Assembly (NCBI GenBank): GCA_041748655.1
Contig: JBGTCV010000087.1
Location: 1 to 64,000, forward strand
Origin: Leptofilum sp041748655
Lineage (GTDB): Bacteria > Chloroflexota > Anaerolineae > Promineifilales > Promineifilaceae
Direction: 5' to 3'
Length of the DNA stretch: 64,000 nucleotides
Part shown: in pieces, positions 1-8,010 of the stretch
Layout of the letters: each line of letters opens with the position of its first letter
Numbering within the stretch: position 1 is the first letter of the stretch
Made by a program: the position numbers and the translations under genes
The notes under the pieces: model-generated
The model's input: only the letters and a program-made list of their open reading frames with translations
Databases searched by the model: none
What the model was told of the DNA's origin: nothing

Positions 1-291
1 CAGGGGGAGGGCCAGGGAGGGGGTAAAATTCCCCACATGGGATGGAACCAGCTGGAACCCGCCTGGGAAAACCGGCTGCTGGACGACGTGCAAACGGGCG
101 ACTACGCTTACTTTGTTCATTCGTATTACTGCGATCCGGTAGAGGCAACGGCCGTTCTCGCCTGGACCGATTACGGCTTTCCCTTTGCGTCCGTCGTCGC
201 CAAAGATAATATATACGGTCTGCAATTCCACCCTGAAAAAAGCCAGAGCGTGGGGCTGACCATCCTGAAAAATTTTGTTGAAAAACTGTAG
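1..291 (+). CDS. hisH: Imidazole glycerol phosphate synthase subunit HisH, C-terminal part
   Basis: Glutaminase subunit of IGP synthase, which makes ammonia from glutamine and channels it to HisF in histidine biosynthesis. The gene starts before the window; the frame is open from base 1 and reads through a KIPHMGWN segment, typical of HisH. The catalytic-triad end of a class I glutamine amidotransferase is visible as FHPEKS near the C terminus, with YFVHSYY ahead of it. The nucleophile cysteine lies upstream of the window. It is followed by hisA after a hairpin repeat, and hisF comes next, so the two synthase subunits flank hisA as in many his operons. Confidence 0.95.
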   Translation, partial: QGEGQGGGKIPHMGWNQLEPAWENRLLDDVQTGDYAYFVHSYYCDPVEATAVLAWTDYGFPFASVVAKDNIYGLQFHPEKSQSVGLTILKNFVEKL

Positions 292-391
292 TTGGGTAAT
301 TAGGTAATTAAGTAATTGAGTAATCAAGTAATTGGGAAACATCAATTACTTGATTACTCAATTACCCAATTACCTAGTTACTCAATTACCT
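292..391. repeat. AT-rich inverted repeat of short words between hisH and hisA
   Basis: The gap is built from reiterated words of the type GTAATTGAGTAAT. A perfect 21-bp arm at 313-333 pairs with 344-364 around a 10-base loop, and imperfect pairing continues outside. A similar element sits at 62027-62073. It could fold in the transcript between hisH and hisA; it has no protein-coding character. Function is unknown. Confidence 0.8.
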
Positions 392-409
392 CATCCTGAG
401 AGGTATCCT

Positions 410-1153
410 GTGACTAAATTTACCCTATTCCCCGCGATTGATTTAAGAAACGGCCGTGTCGTACGGCTGGAGCAAGGCGATCCTGAAAGAGAAACCGTTT
501 TTGGCACCAATCCCGCTAAAATGGCCCAGAAATGGCTGGACGCTGGAGCAAAATGGCTGCACGTTGTTAACCTGGATGGCGCTTTCGACGAAGCAGGCGC
601 AGACAATTGGGCCGCCCTGTCTGCAATTGCCAAACTGGATGTGAAGGTGCAGTTTGGCGGCGGCATTCGCAGCATGGAAGATGTTACCCGTGCCCTGGAT
701 GCGGGAGCCAAGCGCGTTGTTCTGGGCACCAGCGCCATCGAAAAACCAGAGCTGGTTAACGAGGCGATAGCCAAATTTAGCAAAAACAAAATCGCTGTGG
801 GCATCGATGCCTACAATGGCCGTGTTAAAACCCGAGGCTGGCAGCAAGATACGGCCGTAAACCCCGTCGATCTGGGCAAAGAGATGAAAGAACGGGGCGT
901 CAAAACCATCATCTACACCGACATTGGCCGGGACGGCGTGCTGGGCGGTGTCAACGTCCAGGCCACGGTGCAGCTGAGCCGGGTCACCGGCTTGCATGTG
1001 ATCGCCTCTGGCGGTGTGGCTTCGCTGGAAGATGTTCACCGCTGCTATGCTCAGGCGGAGCATGGGCTGGTGGGGGTTATTACGGGGCGGGCTATTTATG
1101 ACGGCCGTATGGACCTCGCCGAAGCGTTTGCCATCATTGGCAAAAATTCATAA
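410..1153 (+). CDS. hisA: Phosphoribosylformimino-5-aminoimidazole carboxamide ribotide isomerase HisA
   Basis: Catalyses the Amadori isomerisation ProFAR to PRFAR, the step before IGP synthase. It is a TIM barrel of about 247 residues, the normal family length. The N-terminal catalytic Asp lies in FPAIDLRNGRVVRL and the second in VGIDAYNGRV; phosphate-binding loops show as QFGGGIR and IASGGV. The frame is open upstream to 332 but that part is translated hairpin repeat. The GTG at 410 is preferred because GAGAGG at 399-404 provides a ribosome-binding site and the family sequence begins here. hisF follows after 10 bases. Confidence 0.95.
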   Translation: MTKFTLFPAIDLRNGRVVRLEQGDPERETVFGTNPAKMAQKWLDAGAKWLHVVNLDGAFDEAGADNWAALSAIAKLDVKVQFGGGIRSMEDVTRALDAGAKRVVLGTSAIEKPELVNEAIAKFSKNKIAVGIDAYNGRVKTRGWQQDTAVNPVDLGKEMKERGVKTIIYTDIGRDGVLGGVNVQATVQLSRVTGLHVIASGGVASLEDVHRCYAQAEHGLVGVITGRAIYDGRMDLAEAFAIIGKNS

Positions 1154-1163
1154 CGAGGCCGCC

Positions 1164-2036
1164 ATGTTAGCCAAACGCATCATTCCTTGTTTAGATGTGA
1201 AAAACGGCCGTGTTGTTAAAGGCATCAACTTTGTTGAGCTGCGCGACGCGGGCGACCCGGTCGAGCAGGCTCATCTGTACGACGAAGCCGGAGCCGATGA
1301 ACTCGTCTTCCTGGACATCACCGCCACCCACGAAGCCCGCAATACCGTGATGGAGCTGGCCCGCGCCGTGGCCGAGCAGGTTTTCATCCCCTTCACCATC
1401 GGCGGCGGCATCCGCACCGTAGACGACATGCGCGGCATCCTCCGCGCCGGAGCCGACAAAATCAGCGTCAACTCCGCCGCCGTGCGCAGCCCGGACATCA
1501 TCAGCCAGGGAGCCGAAGCGTTTGGCAGCCAGGCAGTTGTGGTGGCCATTGATGCACGCAAGGTCAGTAATCAGTATTCAGTAATCGGTAATGTCGCTGC
1601 GCGACCGCTTCGCGTACAGTCACCAGTGGTCAGTGATCAGCTGAAGAACGCCGCATTAACCATTTACCATTTACCATTAACCATTAACCATTGGGAGGTG
1701 TACGTCTCTGGCGGCCGCACCCCCACCGGGCTAGACGCCGTCGCCTGGGCCAAAGAGGCCGAGCGGCGCGGCGCGGGCGAGATTTTGCTCACCAGCATGG
1801 ACGGCGACGGCACGCAGGAAGGGTACGACATCGAACTGACCCGCGCCATTGCCGACGCGGTCAACATCCCGGTCATTGCCTCTGGCGGAGCGGGCACGCT
1901 GCAACACTTCGCCCAGGCCCTCACCGAAGGCGGCGCGGATGCGGCGCTGGCGGCTTCGCTCTTCCACTACAAACAGCTCACCATCGCCGAAGTGAAAGAG
2001 TATTTGGCAAAGCAAGGAATTCCGGTTCGTCGGTAA
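1164..2036 (+). CDS. hisF: Imidazole glycerol phosphate synthase subunit HisF with in-frame repeat insertion
   Basis: Cyclase subunit of IGP synthase, producing IGP and AICAR from PRFAR and ammonia. The ATG at 1164 starts the canonical MLAKRIIPCLDVKNGRVVKG; the catalytic pair is Asp11 and Asp130 (VVVAIDARK). The family normally has about 250-258 residues; this one has 290. The surplus lies at residues ~134-176, directly after the Asp130 strand and before WEVYVSGGRTPTG, in the loop-5 hairpin on the catalytic face. It is encoded by DNA resembling intergenic repeats. The rest is intact (LLTSMDGDGT, PVIASGGAG). The insertion keeps the frame, so the enzyme may still work; essentiality argues for this but was not tested. 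Confidence 0.93.
   Translation: MLAKRIIPCLDVKNGRVVKGINFVELRDAGDPVEQAHLYDEAGADELVFLDITATHEARNTVMELARAVAEQVFIPFTIGGGIRTVDDMRGILRAGADKISVNSAAVRSPDIISQGAEAFGSQAVVVAIDARKVSNQYSVIGNVAARPLRVQSPVVSDQLKNAALTIYHLPLTINHWEVYVSGGRTPTGLDAVAWAKEAERRGAGEILLTSMDGDGTQEGYDIELTRAIADAVNIPVIASGGAGTLQHFAQALTEGGADAALAASLFHYKQLTIAEVKEYLAKQGIPVRR
1564..1692 (+). repeat. Intergenic-type word repeat inserted in frame in hisF
   Basis: About 129 bases made of the words CAGTAATCAGTATTCAGTAA, CAGTGGTCAGTGATCAG and then CATTTACCATTTACCATTAA. The first two word types also occur between tRNA-Gly and tRNA-Pro (11058-11147), outside any gene. Length is compatible with 43 codons, and no stop is read in the hisF frame. Confidence 0.8.
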
Positions 2037-2993
2037 ATGACAGATTCAATCTCTTTTACATACAAGCGTACAAGACAAAACGCCATAAACACCTTCTTCA
2101 TGCTCCTAATTGTCTTCACGTTTGGCTGTTTTTTTTCGCTAATTGGTGCGCTTATTGCAGCTACCTTAGCAGAAAAACTTTTCGCTCAAGAACTGCCTAA
2201 ATATACACTGCTCTATCTCTTTATTGTCTTAACAATAGGTTCTATATTGTCTGGATATTGGAGAAGGCTAAAGATAATCTCTCTTGAAGATGATACTCTG
2301 AGCTGGCAATCAGGGCTGAAAAAGAGGCAAACCATCCGACAAGTTGATATTAAGAGTGCCAAAATCCACAAAGACAGCCTGTTTATAAATGACAACATCA
2401 AGATTTTTCTAAGAAGCTTGCCTCAAAAAACACAAATTGAATTTGTGTCAATTCTTCCCTCGTGGTTACCGGAAACTGAACTATCCAAAGAATGGAAAGC
2501 TTATTTGCACGGCAAAGAGCAATTACAATACGAATGGGAGGGAAAAGACACCTTTTCCATATCGGCCAGTACCAACAAGGAGAAAGCTATCCGAATACGA
2601 AAGATCGCCTTTACGGGAGTAATGATTTTTGTTGGGCTAGTTCTCTGGCTAACGAGTATCGGGCCATTCCGAGAAGTGGATACTCCTGTTAGTTTATTGG
2701 GAATAGTTCTGATTTATGTATTCTTTGTCATTTGGGCAACTACCAAATACAAACGTATCCAAGTAGATGATCGAGGCATTACGTATCAACAAGGTAAAAA
2801 CGAGCTTTTTTGGCGTTGGGGTGAGATTGAAGTTCTAGCTTTCCAAGTCAACACAGAGCAGCTTCACATCTGGCAAGGGCCTCGCTATAAATCGTACTCT
2901 TACAGTCGAATCGAGGCTGAAAGCATGAATGAAGTAGCCAATACTATTTTTCAGCAAGCGATGATTAGAAACATACCAGTTACTCGGGTTTAG
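2037..2993 (+). CDS. Unrecognised AT-rich membrane protein inside the his operon
   Basis: A 318-residue protein of unknown function. Its ATG abuts the hisF stop codon with no gap, and hisI starts 3 bases after its end, so it is co-transcribed with his genes. Four hydrophobic segments come in two pairs: residues ~20-45 and ~55-72, then ~190-208 and ~218-235. Each pair is followed by a soluble stretch; the second (starting YKRIQVDDRGITYQQG) looks like a small beta-rich, PH-like domain, and the first half may be a repeat of the same plan. Base composition is clearly more AT-rich than the flanking his genes, suggesting later acquisition. No link to histidine synthesis can be seen. Confidence 0.75.
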   Translation: MTDSISFTYKRTRQNAINTFFMLLIVFTFGCFFSLIGALIAATLAEKLFAQELPKYTLLYLFIVLTIGSILSGYWRRLKIISLEDDTLSWQSGLKKRQTIRQVDIKSAKIHKDSLFINDNIKIFLRSLPQKTQIEFVSILPSWLPETELSKEWKAYLHGKEQLQYEWEGKDTFSISASTNKEKAIRIRKIAFTGVMIFVGLVLWLTSIGPFREVDTPVSLLGIVLIYVFFVIWATTKYKRIQVDDRGITYQQGKNELFWRWGEIEVLAFQVNTEQLHIWQGPRYKSYSYSRIEAESMNEVANTIFQQAMIRNIPVTRV

Positions 2994-2995
2994 AA

Positions 2996-3316
2996 ATGGA
3001 AAACTTGAAATTTGACGAGAAGGGGTTGATTACGGCCGTTCTCCAACACCACCACACCCGCGAAATCCTCATGGTAGCCTGGATGAACGCCGAGGCGCTG
3101 CGGCTGACGCTGCAAACCGGCGAGGCCCACTTTTGGAGCCGCAGCCGCCAGGAACTATGGCACAAGGGCGGCACCTCCGGCAGCGTGCAGCGCGTCACCG
3201 AAATCCGCGTGGACTGCGACGGTGATACCCTGCTGCTGCAAGTAGACCCCGCAGGCCCCGCCTGCCACACCGGGGCAGTAAGCTGCTTTTTTAGCCAGCT
3301 TGAGCCTGGGGAGTGA
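2996..3316 (+). CDS. hisI: Phosphoribosyl-AMP cyclohydrolase HisI
   Basis: Third enzyme of histidine biosynthesis, opening the adenine ring of PR-AMP. The 106-residue length fits a stand-alone HisI without fused HisE. Family motifs are all present: REILMVAWMN, HFWSRSRQELWHKG, the zinc and magnesium region VDCDGD, and the C-terminal CHTG cysteine. It begins 3 bases after the AT-rich membrane gene, and hisE follows as a separate gene after about 175 bases holding an inverted repeat. Confidence 0.95.
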   Translation: MENLKFDEKGLITAVLQHHHTREILMVAWMNAEALRLTLQTGEAHFWSRSRQELWHKGGTSGSVQRVTEIRVDCDGDTLLLQVDPAGPACHTGAVSCFFSQLEPGE

Positions 3317-3321
3317 GAAAA

Positions 3322-3397
3322 TTTTGACGCAAAGGTGCAAAGGAGCAAAGAAAAAAGAGTTTGCGCCTTCAAAAACTTTGCGTTCTTTGCGTCAAAA
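3322..3397. repeat. Inverted repeat between hisI and hisE
   Basis: The left arm has TTTTGACGCAAAG followed by two GCAAAGGAGCAAAG-like words; the right arm at 3376-3397 reads CTTTGCGTTCTTTGCGTCAA. They pair imperfectly over about 22 bases around a loop of ~30. This is the same style as other intergenic elements here (short words repeated, then inverted). It could attenuate transcription into hisE, but no T-run of a terminator is evident. Confidence 0.65.
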
Positions 3398-3490
3398 AAC
3401 CACCCATGATTACGATTATCGGCATTGACTGCACCACCCTGGTCAAAAAAGAAGGCTGGATTTGGGTCCGCCAATCAAGAGAGCAAACAA

Positions 3491-3772
3491 ATGAATGATT
3501 TTATCGACCAACTATTCGCTACCCTGCAAGCACGCAAAGCCAACCCCACTGCCACCAGCTACACTACCAGCCTGCTCACCGCTGGTGAAGATGAAATTGT
3601 CAAAAAAATTGGAGAGGAAGCCGTGGAAGTCATTCTGGCAGCCAAAGGGCAGGGCGATCAGCGCGTTGTGGAAGAAACGGCCGATCTCGTTTATCATCTA
3701 CTGGTTCTGCTGGTCTCCCGCGATCTCAGCTGGGACGATATTCGCATGGAACTCAAGCAGCGCCAGCGTTAA
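3491..3772 (+). CDS. hisE: Phosphoribosyl-ATP pyrophosphatase HisE
   Basis: Hydrolyses PR-ATP to PR-AMP, the second step of histidine synthesis, on a MazG-like all-alpha fold. The ATG at 3491 gives 93 residues, normal for HisE; the frame is open upstream to 3425, but that extension is not family-like. The conserved metal-binding segment is visible as KKIGEEAVEVILAAKG, followed by EETADLVYHLLVLL. It closes the his operon in this window. Confidence 0.93.
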   Translation: MNDFIDQLFATLQARKANPTATSYTTSLLTAGEDEIVKKIGEEAVEVILAAKGQGDQRVVEETADLVYHLLVLLVSRDLSWDDIRMELKQRQR

Positions 3773-3826
3773 AAGTTTGTTAAATTCGGCAGTCCAAATT
3801 GGGGCTACCAGTACAGGGAGTAAAAT

Positions 3827-4828
3827 TTGAGCGAAGCAGTACACAATTGGCAGCGCGTGGTAAACCTGACCGAAGGTCAGGCAATGGTTGTTACCGATCT
3901 GCATGGCGATTGGGACGCATACCAACGGTACCGTGACACTTTCTTCCAGCTCCGCAGCCTGGGTCAGGCCGATCTGCTCATCTTCAACGGAGACATGATT
4001 CATGCCACCGCCCCTGCCATAGAAGACAAATCTCTGGAAATCGTGCTGGACATCATGCGGCTAAAAGAAGAATTAGGCGACAGCCTGATCTGCGTGTTGG
4101 GCAACCATGAACTGCCCCACATCTACAGCATCACCCTGCAAAAAGGGGAAGATTTTTTCACGCCGCGCTTTGAATTTGCGATGGGCAGCCACCGGCAGAA
4201 GATTGTTGCTTTTTTCGACAGCCTGCCATTTTACCTGCGCACCCCTGGCGGCGTCTCGATTTGCCATGCCGGGGCCAGCACCGCCCTGGGGCAAACAAAC
4301 GGCGTCGAGCGACTGTTCAACTTCTCGCACCAACAAATATTAGACCGAATACGCGCTCAGATTACAGTGGAGGAACGGCCGTCTCTTATCCGGGCCATGC
4401 GCAAAATGTACGGCCGTACCTACAACGAAATGGCCCGCAACTGGTTCGCCGTCACCGGCCTGGACGACCCTCGCTACGACGATTTTCTGGTAGGCACCCT
4501 GGCCACCTCCGACGAAGATTTCGAGCTGCTTTGGCCCGCCATGTTTTCCCGCAACGAAAAAGAGTATGGCGACAACAGTTACCAGATATTGCTCACCACG
4601 CTGCTTCAGGCGCTCTCCAACGGCTATGAACGTCAGTCGGTACTTGTAACGGGGCATATTGATGTTAAAGGGGGGCACAAACTGGTAAACCGACGGCAGC
4701 TGCGCGTCGCCAGCGCCAAGCACGCCTCACCACGGGAGGCAGGCCTTTATTTGTTGTTCAACGTTCGGGAACGATTTGAAACAGCCACAGCGCTACTTCC
4801 CAACCTGCGTTCTGTATTTCGCAGCTAA
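3827..4828 (+). CDS. Calcineurin-like metallophosphoesterase
   Basis: A 333-residue predicted cytoplasmic phosphoesterase. The metal-binding motifs of the family come in order near the N terminus: DLHGD (~residue 24), NGDMI (~54), GNHE (~92), and a later CHAG and GHIDVKGG that supply the remaining histidines. This order matches PPP-type serine/threonine phosphatases and diadenosine tetraphosphatases, so a phosphoprotein target is possible. A converging Ser/Thr kinase gene lies 7 bases away on the other strand, which makes a kinase/phosphatase pairing attractive but unproven. The start is a TTG at 3827 with CAGGGAG 7 bases upstream. Confidence 0.8.
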   Translation: MSEAVHNWQRVVNLTEGQAMVVTDLHGDWDAYQRYRDTFFQLRSLGQADLLIFNGDMIHATAPAIEDKSLEIVLDIMRLKEELGDSLICVLGNHELPHIYSITLQKGEDFFTPRFEFAMGSHRQKIVAFFDSLPFYLRTPGGVSICHAGASTALGQTNGVERLFNFSHQQILDRIRAQITVEERPSLIRAMRKMYGRTYNEMARNWFAVTGLDDPRYDDFLVGTLATSDEDFELLWPAMFSRNEKEYGDNSYQILLTTLLQALSNGYERQSVLVTGHIDVKGGHKLVNRRQLRVASAKHASPREAGLYLLFNVRERFETATALLPNLRSVFRS

Positions 4829-4835
4829 TCCCCAC

Positions 4836-7499
4836 TCACGACTCTATCAAACTCTGGAAGAAACCCGTCGATTTGCCCTTGTTTTGCTGGATGCGGTTGA
4901 GCATGTTAGTAGCACGGTCTTCCATGATGGTGTCATCGATACGGCCGTATAGCCGCTGCGCCAACTGCGCATGAGGCTCCGCCCTCTCCCACCGATTCTG
5001 CCTGCACAAAACCAGGGCCAACATATAGCTCATTTTGGCCACCTCGCGGCTGCTGCGTGCCTTCTTAGCCGCTTCCAAACCGCGCTCAAACTCTTTTGCC
5101 GCCTGACGTTTCTTACCCGCATCCAGGTAACTCATCCCTATGCTGCCGAAAGCGCCCGCCTCTTGTAGTGCCAGCCCATGCTCTTGCGCCAAATCCAGCG
5201 CTTCCTTGTAAAGCAGCATCGCCTGAGCATGCTCCCCCATCGCCCGCGACAAATCGCCCAATTCAGTCAAAGTCTCCGCTTCATCCGCCCGATTTTCCAC
5301 AGAACGGGCCAACGCCAGCCTTGTTTCATACGCTTCCACTGCCAGGCGAACCTGATTTAACTTACGGAACAATTGCGCCAACTCGCGCCAATGCCAACTT
5401 TGCCCTGGGATATTCCCCTGCGTCTGCACCATCGCCAGGCTTTGCTCCAGATACGTGACAGCCCGGCTAAAATCGCCCCACAGCTCATACGCTTTGGCCA
5501 GTTTGGTTAGCATCGCCTGCTCAGTTTTGCGATCATTCCGTTCCCGCGCCAACAACAAGGCCCGCTTGTACATCCGGCCCGATTCCGTGTAATTTCCTTG
5601 CGCGTCAAATGATTCTCCCAGCTTGGCAAAAGCCGTCAACTCCTGCACCTGATCTGTAATTTCCTGGGCCGAAACCAGGCTGTTTTCATAATGAATTAAT
5701 GCCTGATCTATATCCCCGTTGATCAGGTAAAGATCGCCCAACCGGAGCAAATTTTTAATCATTTTGCGGCGGTCATTGCTTTCCTGCGTGATGTTGAAAG
5801 CATACGTGTAATACTCGATCGCCCGCTCGGTAAAGCCAGACGCCTGGTAAAGCTCACCCAAATTACCCAATACCTCTCCCTCGCCGACACGGTCGCCAAT
5901 CTGACGGGAAATGGTCAACGTCTGCTTAAAAAGTTGGGCCGCCCTCTTGAACTCACCGGAATCCAGGTACACTTTACCCATGCTGTTGAGAATACGCTCG
6001 ACACGGGTGAGATCACCAATATCACGCGCAATGGCCAGCGACTGTTGGTAATAGCCGGTCGCCTGCGCGGCGTCCCCCAACTGTCGATACGTTTCGCCCA
6101 AATTGTGCAACGCTTCGGCCTCTTTGTAGCGATTAGTAAGCCGCTGGAAGATTTGCAGCTCCTTCTCATGAAACCGCACAGCCCGCTCTGGCTCCCCTTT
6201 TTGGCGATAAACCAGACCGAGATGACCCTGAGAGCGGCCTTCCTCTGACCGGTCACCCAATTCGCGGGCAATGGCCAAATGCTCCTCATGGAATTCAATA
6301 GCCCGCTCAATGTAACCCAAGGCGGCATAGGCCAGCCCCAGGTTACCCAGTCCCTTGCCCTCCAACTCCCGTATATTTTCGGAGCGGGCCACGTTGACGG
6401 CCTGTTCAAAATACATCACGGCCACATCCAGCTTGCCAATATCAAGGTAGGAAAGCCCCATCGTGTTGTAAGAGTTGCCTGCGGCAAGCCGCTCGTCGGG
6501 GGTTTCTTCGGCGCCGTCCCACTCTGCTGGGGAAGGCTTGCCAAGTACCTGGGTATAAACGCTGGCCAGGGTTTTCTCCACCTCGGCCCAATCGCGGTAG
6601 CGCTGCTCGCGGGTAATAGATAGAGCACGCTGGATAAATTGGCGGAGCGACAGGGGTAGATCTGGGTTAAGGGGTTGGATACGGCCGTTTACATGTACAT
6701 CTCGCAGCGCTTCCCGCGTTTCCCCCTCAGCCGCAAAATGGCCTGTCGCCATTTCATACACAATGCAGCCCAGCGCATAAATATCGGCGCGAACATCCAA
6801 CCCTTTGTGCAGCCACTGCTCCGGAGCCATGTAGAGCGGCGTTCCGGCCACGCCCTGCGTCAGCTGCGTCCGGCCAATGTTTTCCTGACTGTTTTCCAAA
6901 GAGCCTACGGTTGAGCCAGGGCTGTGCCCAGACAAGGTGCTGGCCAAACCAAAATCGGTTACCCGCGCCATGCCATCGTAGCCAATGAGAATGTTTTCTG
7001 GCTTTAGATCGCGGTGTACCAGGCCAGGTATTTTTTGCGTGGCAAAACGCATCCCACGCGCCACCTGCAAGCCAAACAGGATCGATTGTTCTACCGGCAG
7101 CGGCTGCCCTTTTTTGAGCCAGGAACGCAAAGAAGGCGACTTTTTGTCTTGTGGCTGGACAATCCATTCCAGCACCAGATAAACTTCGCGGCCATCCCCC
7201 ACGCGCTCTACGCGGTATGCCTGTACCACATTGGGATGACGGCCGATTTCCACCCACATCGTCCCTTCCCGCAAAAACAAATCACGAGCAGTCCGGTGAG
7301 ACAAGAATTCTGGCCTAAATGTTTTGAGCGCAACTAAATCTGAGGTGAAATGATCCCGGCAGAGGTAAACAAGCCCCATACCACCTTCCAGGGTATTGAC
7401 CACTTCATATCTTTCAGCAATATACCGTTTGGCCTGTTTGCGGTCCGGTGGTGGACTGGAAAAATCTTCAATTGGAGACCGGGTTGCGGTTTCTGTCAT
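4836..7499 (-). CDS. Ser/Thr protein kinase with C-terminal TPR array
   Basis: An 887-residue Hanks-type kinase. The kinase domain spans about residues 30-310: glycine loop LEGGMG, Lys59 in VALKTF, catalytic loop HRDLKPEN (Asp164), DFG at 182-184, and a substrate-binding APEQW motif. Residues ~340-880 are a run of about a dozen TPR units (repeats of the type GNLGLAYAALGYIERAIEF). No membrane segment separates the two parts, so it is probably a soluble kinase with a protein-binding scaffold. The TPR array resembles the LGN/MalT type with 40-residue spacing. It converges on the metallophosphoesterase gene. Confidence 0.92.
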   Translation of the reverse strand: MTETATRSPIEDFSSPPPDRKQAKRYIAERYEVVNTLEGGMGLVYLCRDHFTSDLVALKTFRPEFLSHRTARDLFLREGTMWVEIGRHPNVVQAYRVERVGDGREVYLVLEWIVQPQDKKSPSLRSWLKKGQPLPVEQSILFGLQVARGMRFATQKIPGLVHRDLKPENILIGYDGMARVTDFGLASTLSGHSPGSTVGSLENSQENIGRTQLTQGVAGTPLYMAPEQWLHKGLDVRADIYALGCIVYEMATGHFAAEGETREALRDVHVNGRIQPLNPDLPLSLRQFIQRALSITREQRYRDWAEVEKTLASVYTQVLGKPSPAEWDGAEETPDERLAAGNSYNTMGLSYLDIGKLDVAVMYFEQAVNVARSENIRELEGKGLGNLGLAYAALGYIERAIEFHEEHLAIARELGDRSEEGRSQGHLGLVYRQKGEPERAVRFHEKELQIFQRLTNRYKEAEALHNLGETYRQLGDAAQATGYYQQSLAIARDIGDLTRVERILNSMGKVYLDSGEFKRAAQLFKQTLTISRQIGDRVGEGEVLGNLGELYQASGFTERAIEYYTYAFNITQESNDRRKMIKNLLRLGDLYLINGDIDQALIHYENSLVSAQEITDQVQELTAFAKLGESFDAQGNYTESGRMYKRALLLARERNDRKTEQAMLTKLAKAYELWGDFSRAVTYLEQSLAMVQTQGNIPGQSWHWRELAQLFRKLNQVRLAVEAYETRLALARSVENRADEAETLTELGDLSRAMGEHAQAMLLYKEALDLAQEHGLALQEAGAFGSIGMSYLDAGKKRQAAKEFERGLEAAKKARSSREVAKMSYMLALVLCRQNRWERAEPHAQLAQRLYGRIDDTIMEDRATNMLNRIQQNKGKSTGFFQSLIES

Positions 7500-7734
7500 G
7501 ATGCGGTTTCGTGCCAGGGTAATAGATACGGCCGTTAATTGTCACAAAATAATAAAATACGATGCCAACTCCGCCAAGTATAACATTGAGTGCGCTATCT
7601 TATCATTGTCCCAAAAACCCTGCCAAAAATGAGCAAATCTTGGAATATCCGCTTCCCCTTTAACAAATAAGATACAATTAAGCTACCTCGCCGCAAAATT
7701 GGAAGAGAATGCAGCAAACTGGGAAAAAGAGCAT

Positions 7735-7911
7735 ATGCAAACCGTTGTCATTATTTGGCTAATATTGAGTCTCCTCGCCATAATATTAGTGGTTGCCGCC
7801 CTGATGTTATCTTCCCGAATCAGCCAGACAGAAGGCGTGTCTGAAACTTACGATGATTGGGAAGCTCCAGAGGTTGTGCAAGAGATATATCCAAGACAAG
7901 CAGAGCAGTGA
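7735..7911 (+). CDS. Small single-span membrane protein
   Basis: A 58-residue protein of unknown function. One strongly hydrophobic helix covers residues ~3-26 (VVIIWLILSLLAIILVVAAL), followed by an acidic tail ending in PRQAEQ. The reading frame is open upstream with a TTG at 7699, but the ATG at 7735, preceded by AAAGAG, gives the natural membrane-anchor start. It lies between the divergent kinase gene and the DUF2723 gene. Confidence 0.55.
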   Translation: MQTVVIIWLILSLLAIILVVAALMLSSRISQTEGVSETYDDWEAPEVVQEIYPRQAEQ

Positions 7912-7997
7912 ACTGACTGACTGGTAAAATCATTTTGGGCGTTGGCCAGCATCCCACCACCGTGTTGAGGCAAGGGTGACGGTCGCCATAACCACGC

Positions 7998-8003
7998 TAT
8001 AAT
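7998..8003 (+). promoter_or_regulatory. Candidate -10 element of a leaderless transcript
   Basis: A perfect TATAAT ends 7 bases before the ATG at 8011, and no ribosome-binding site precedes that ATG. If used, transcription would start at or next to the start codon. No good -35 box is seen at 17 bases, so the call is weak. Confidence 0.3.
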
Positions 8004-8010
8004 CCCCTGC

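Noticed and set aside
443..1063. 206-residue minus-strand frame opposite hisA
   Set aside because: Antisense shadow of hisA; no family resemblance.
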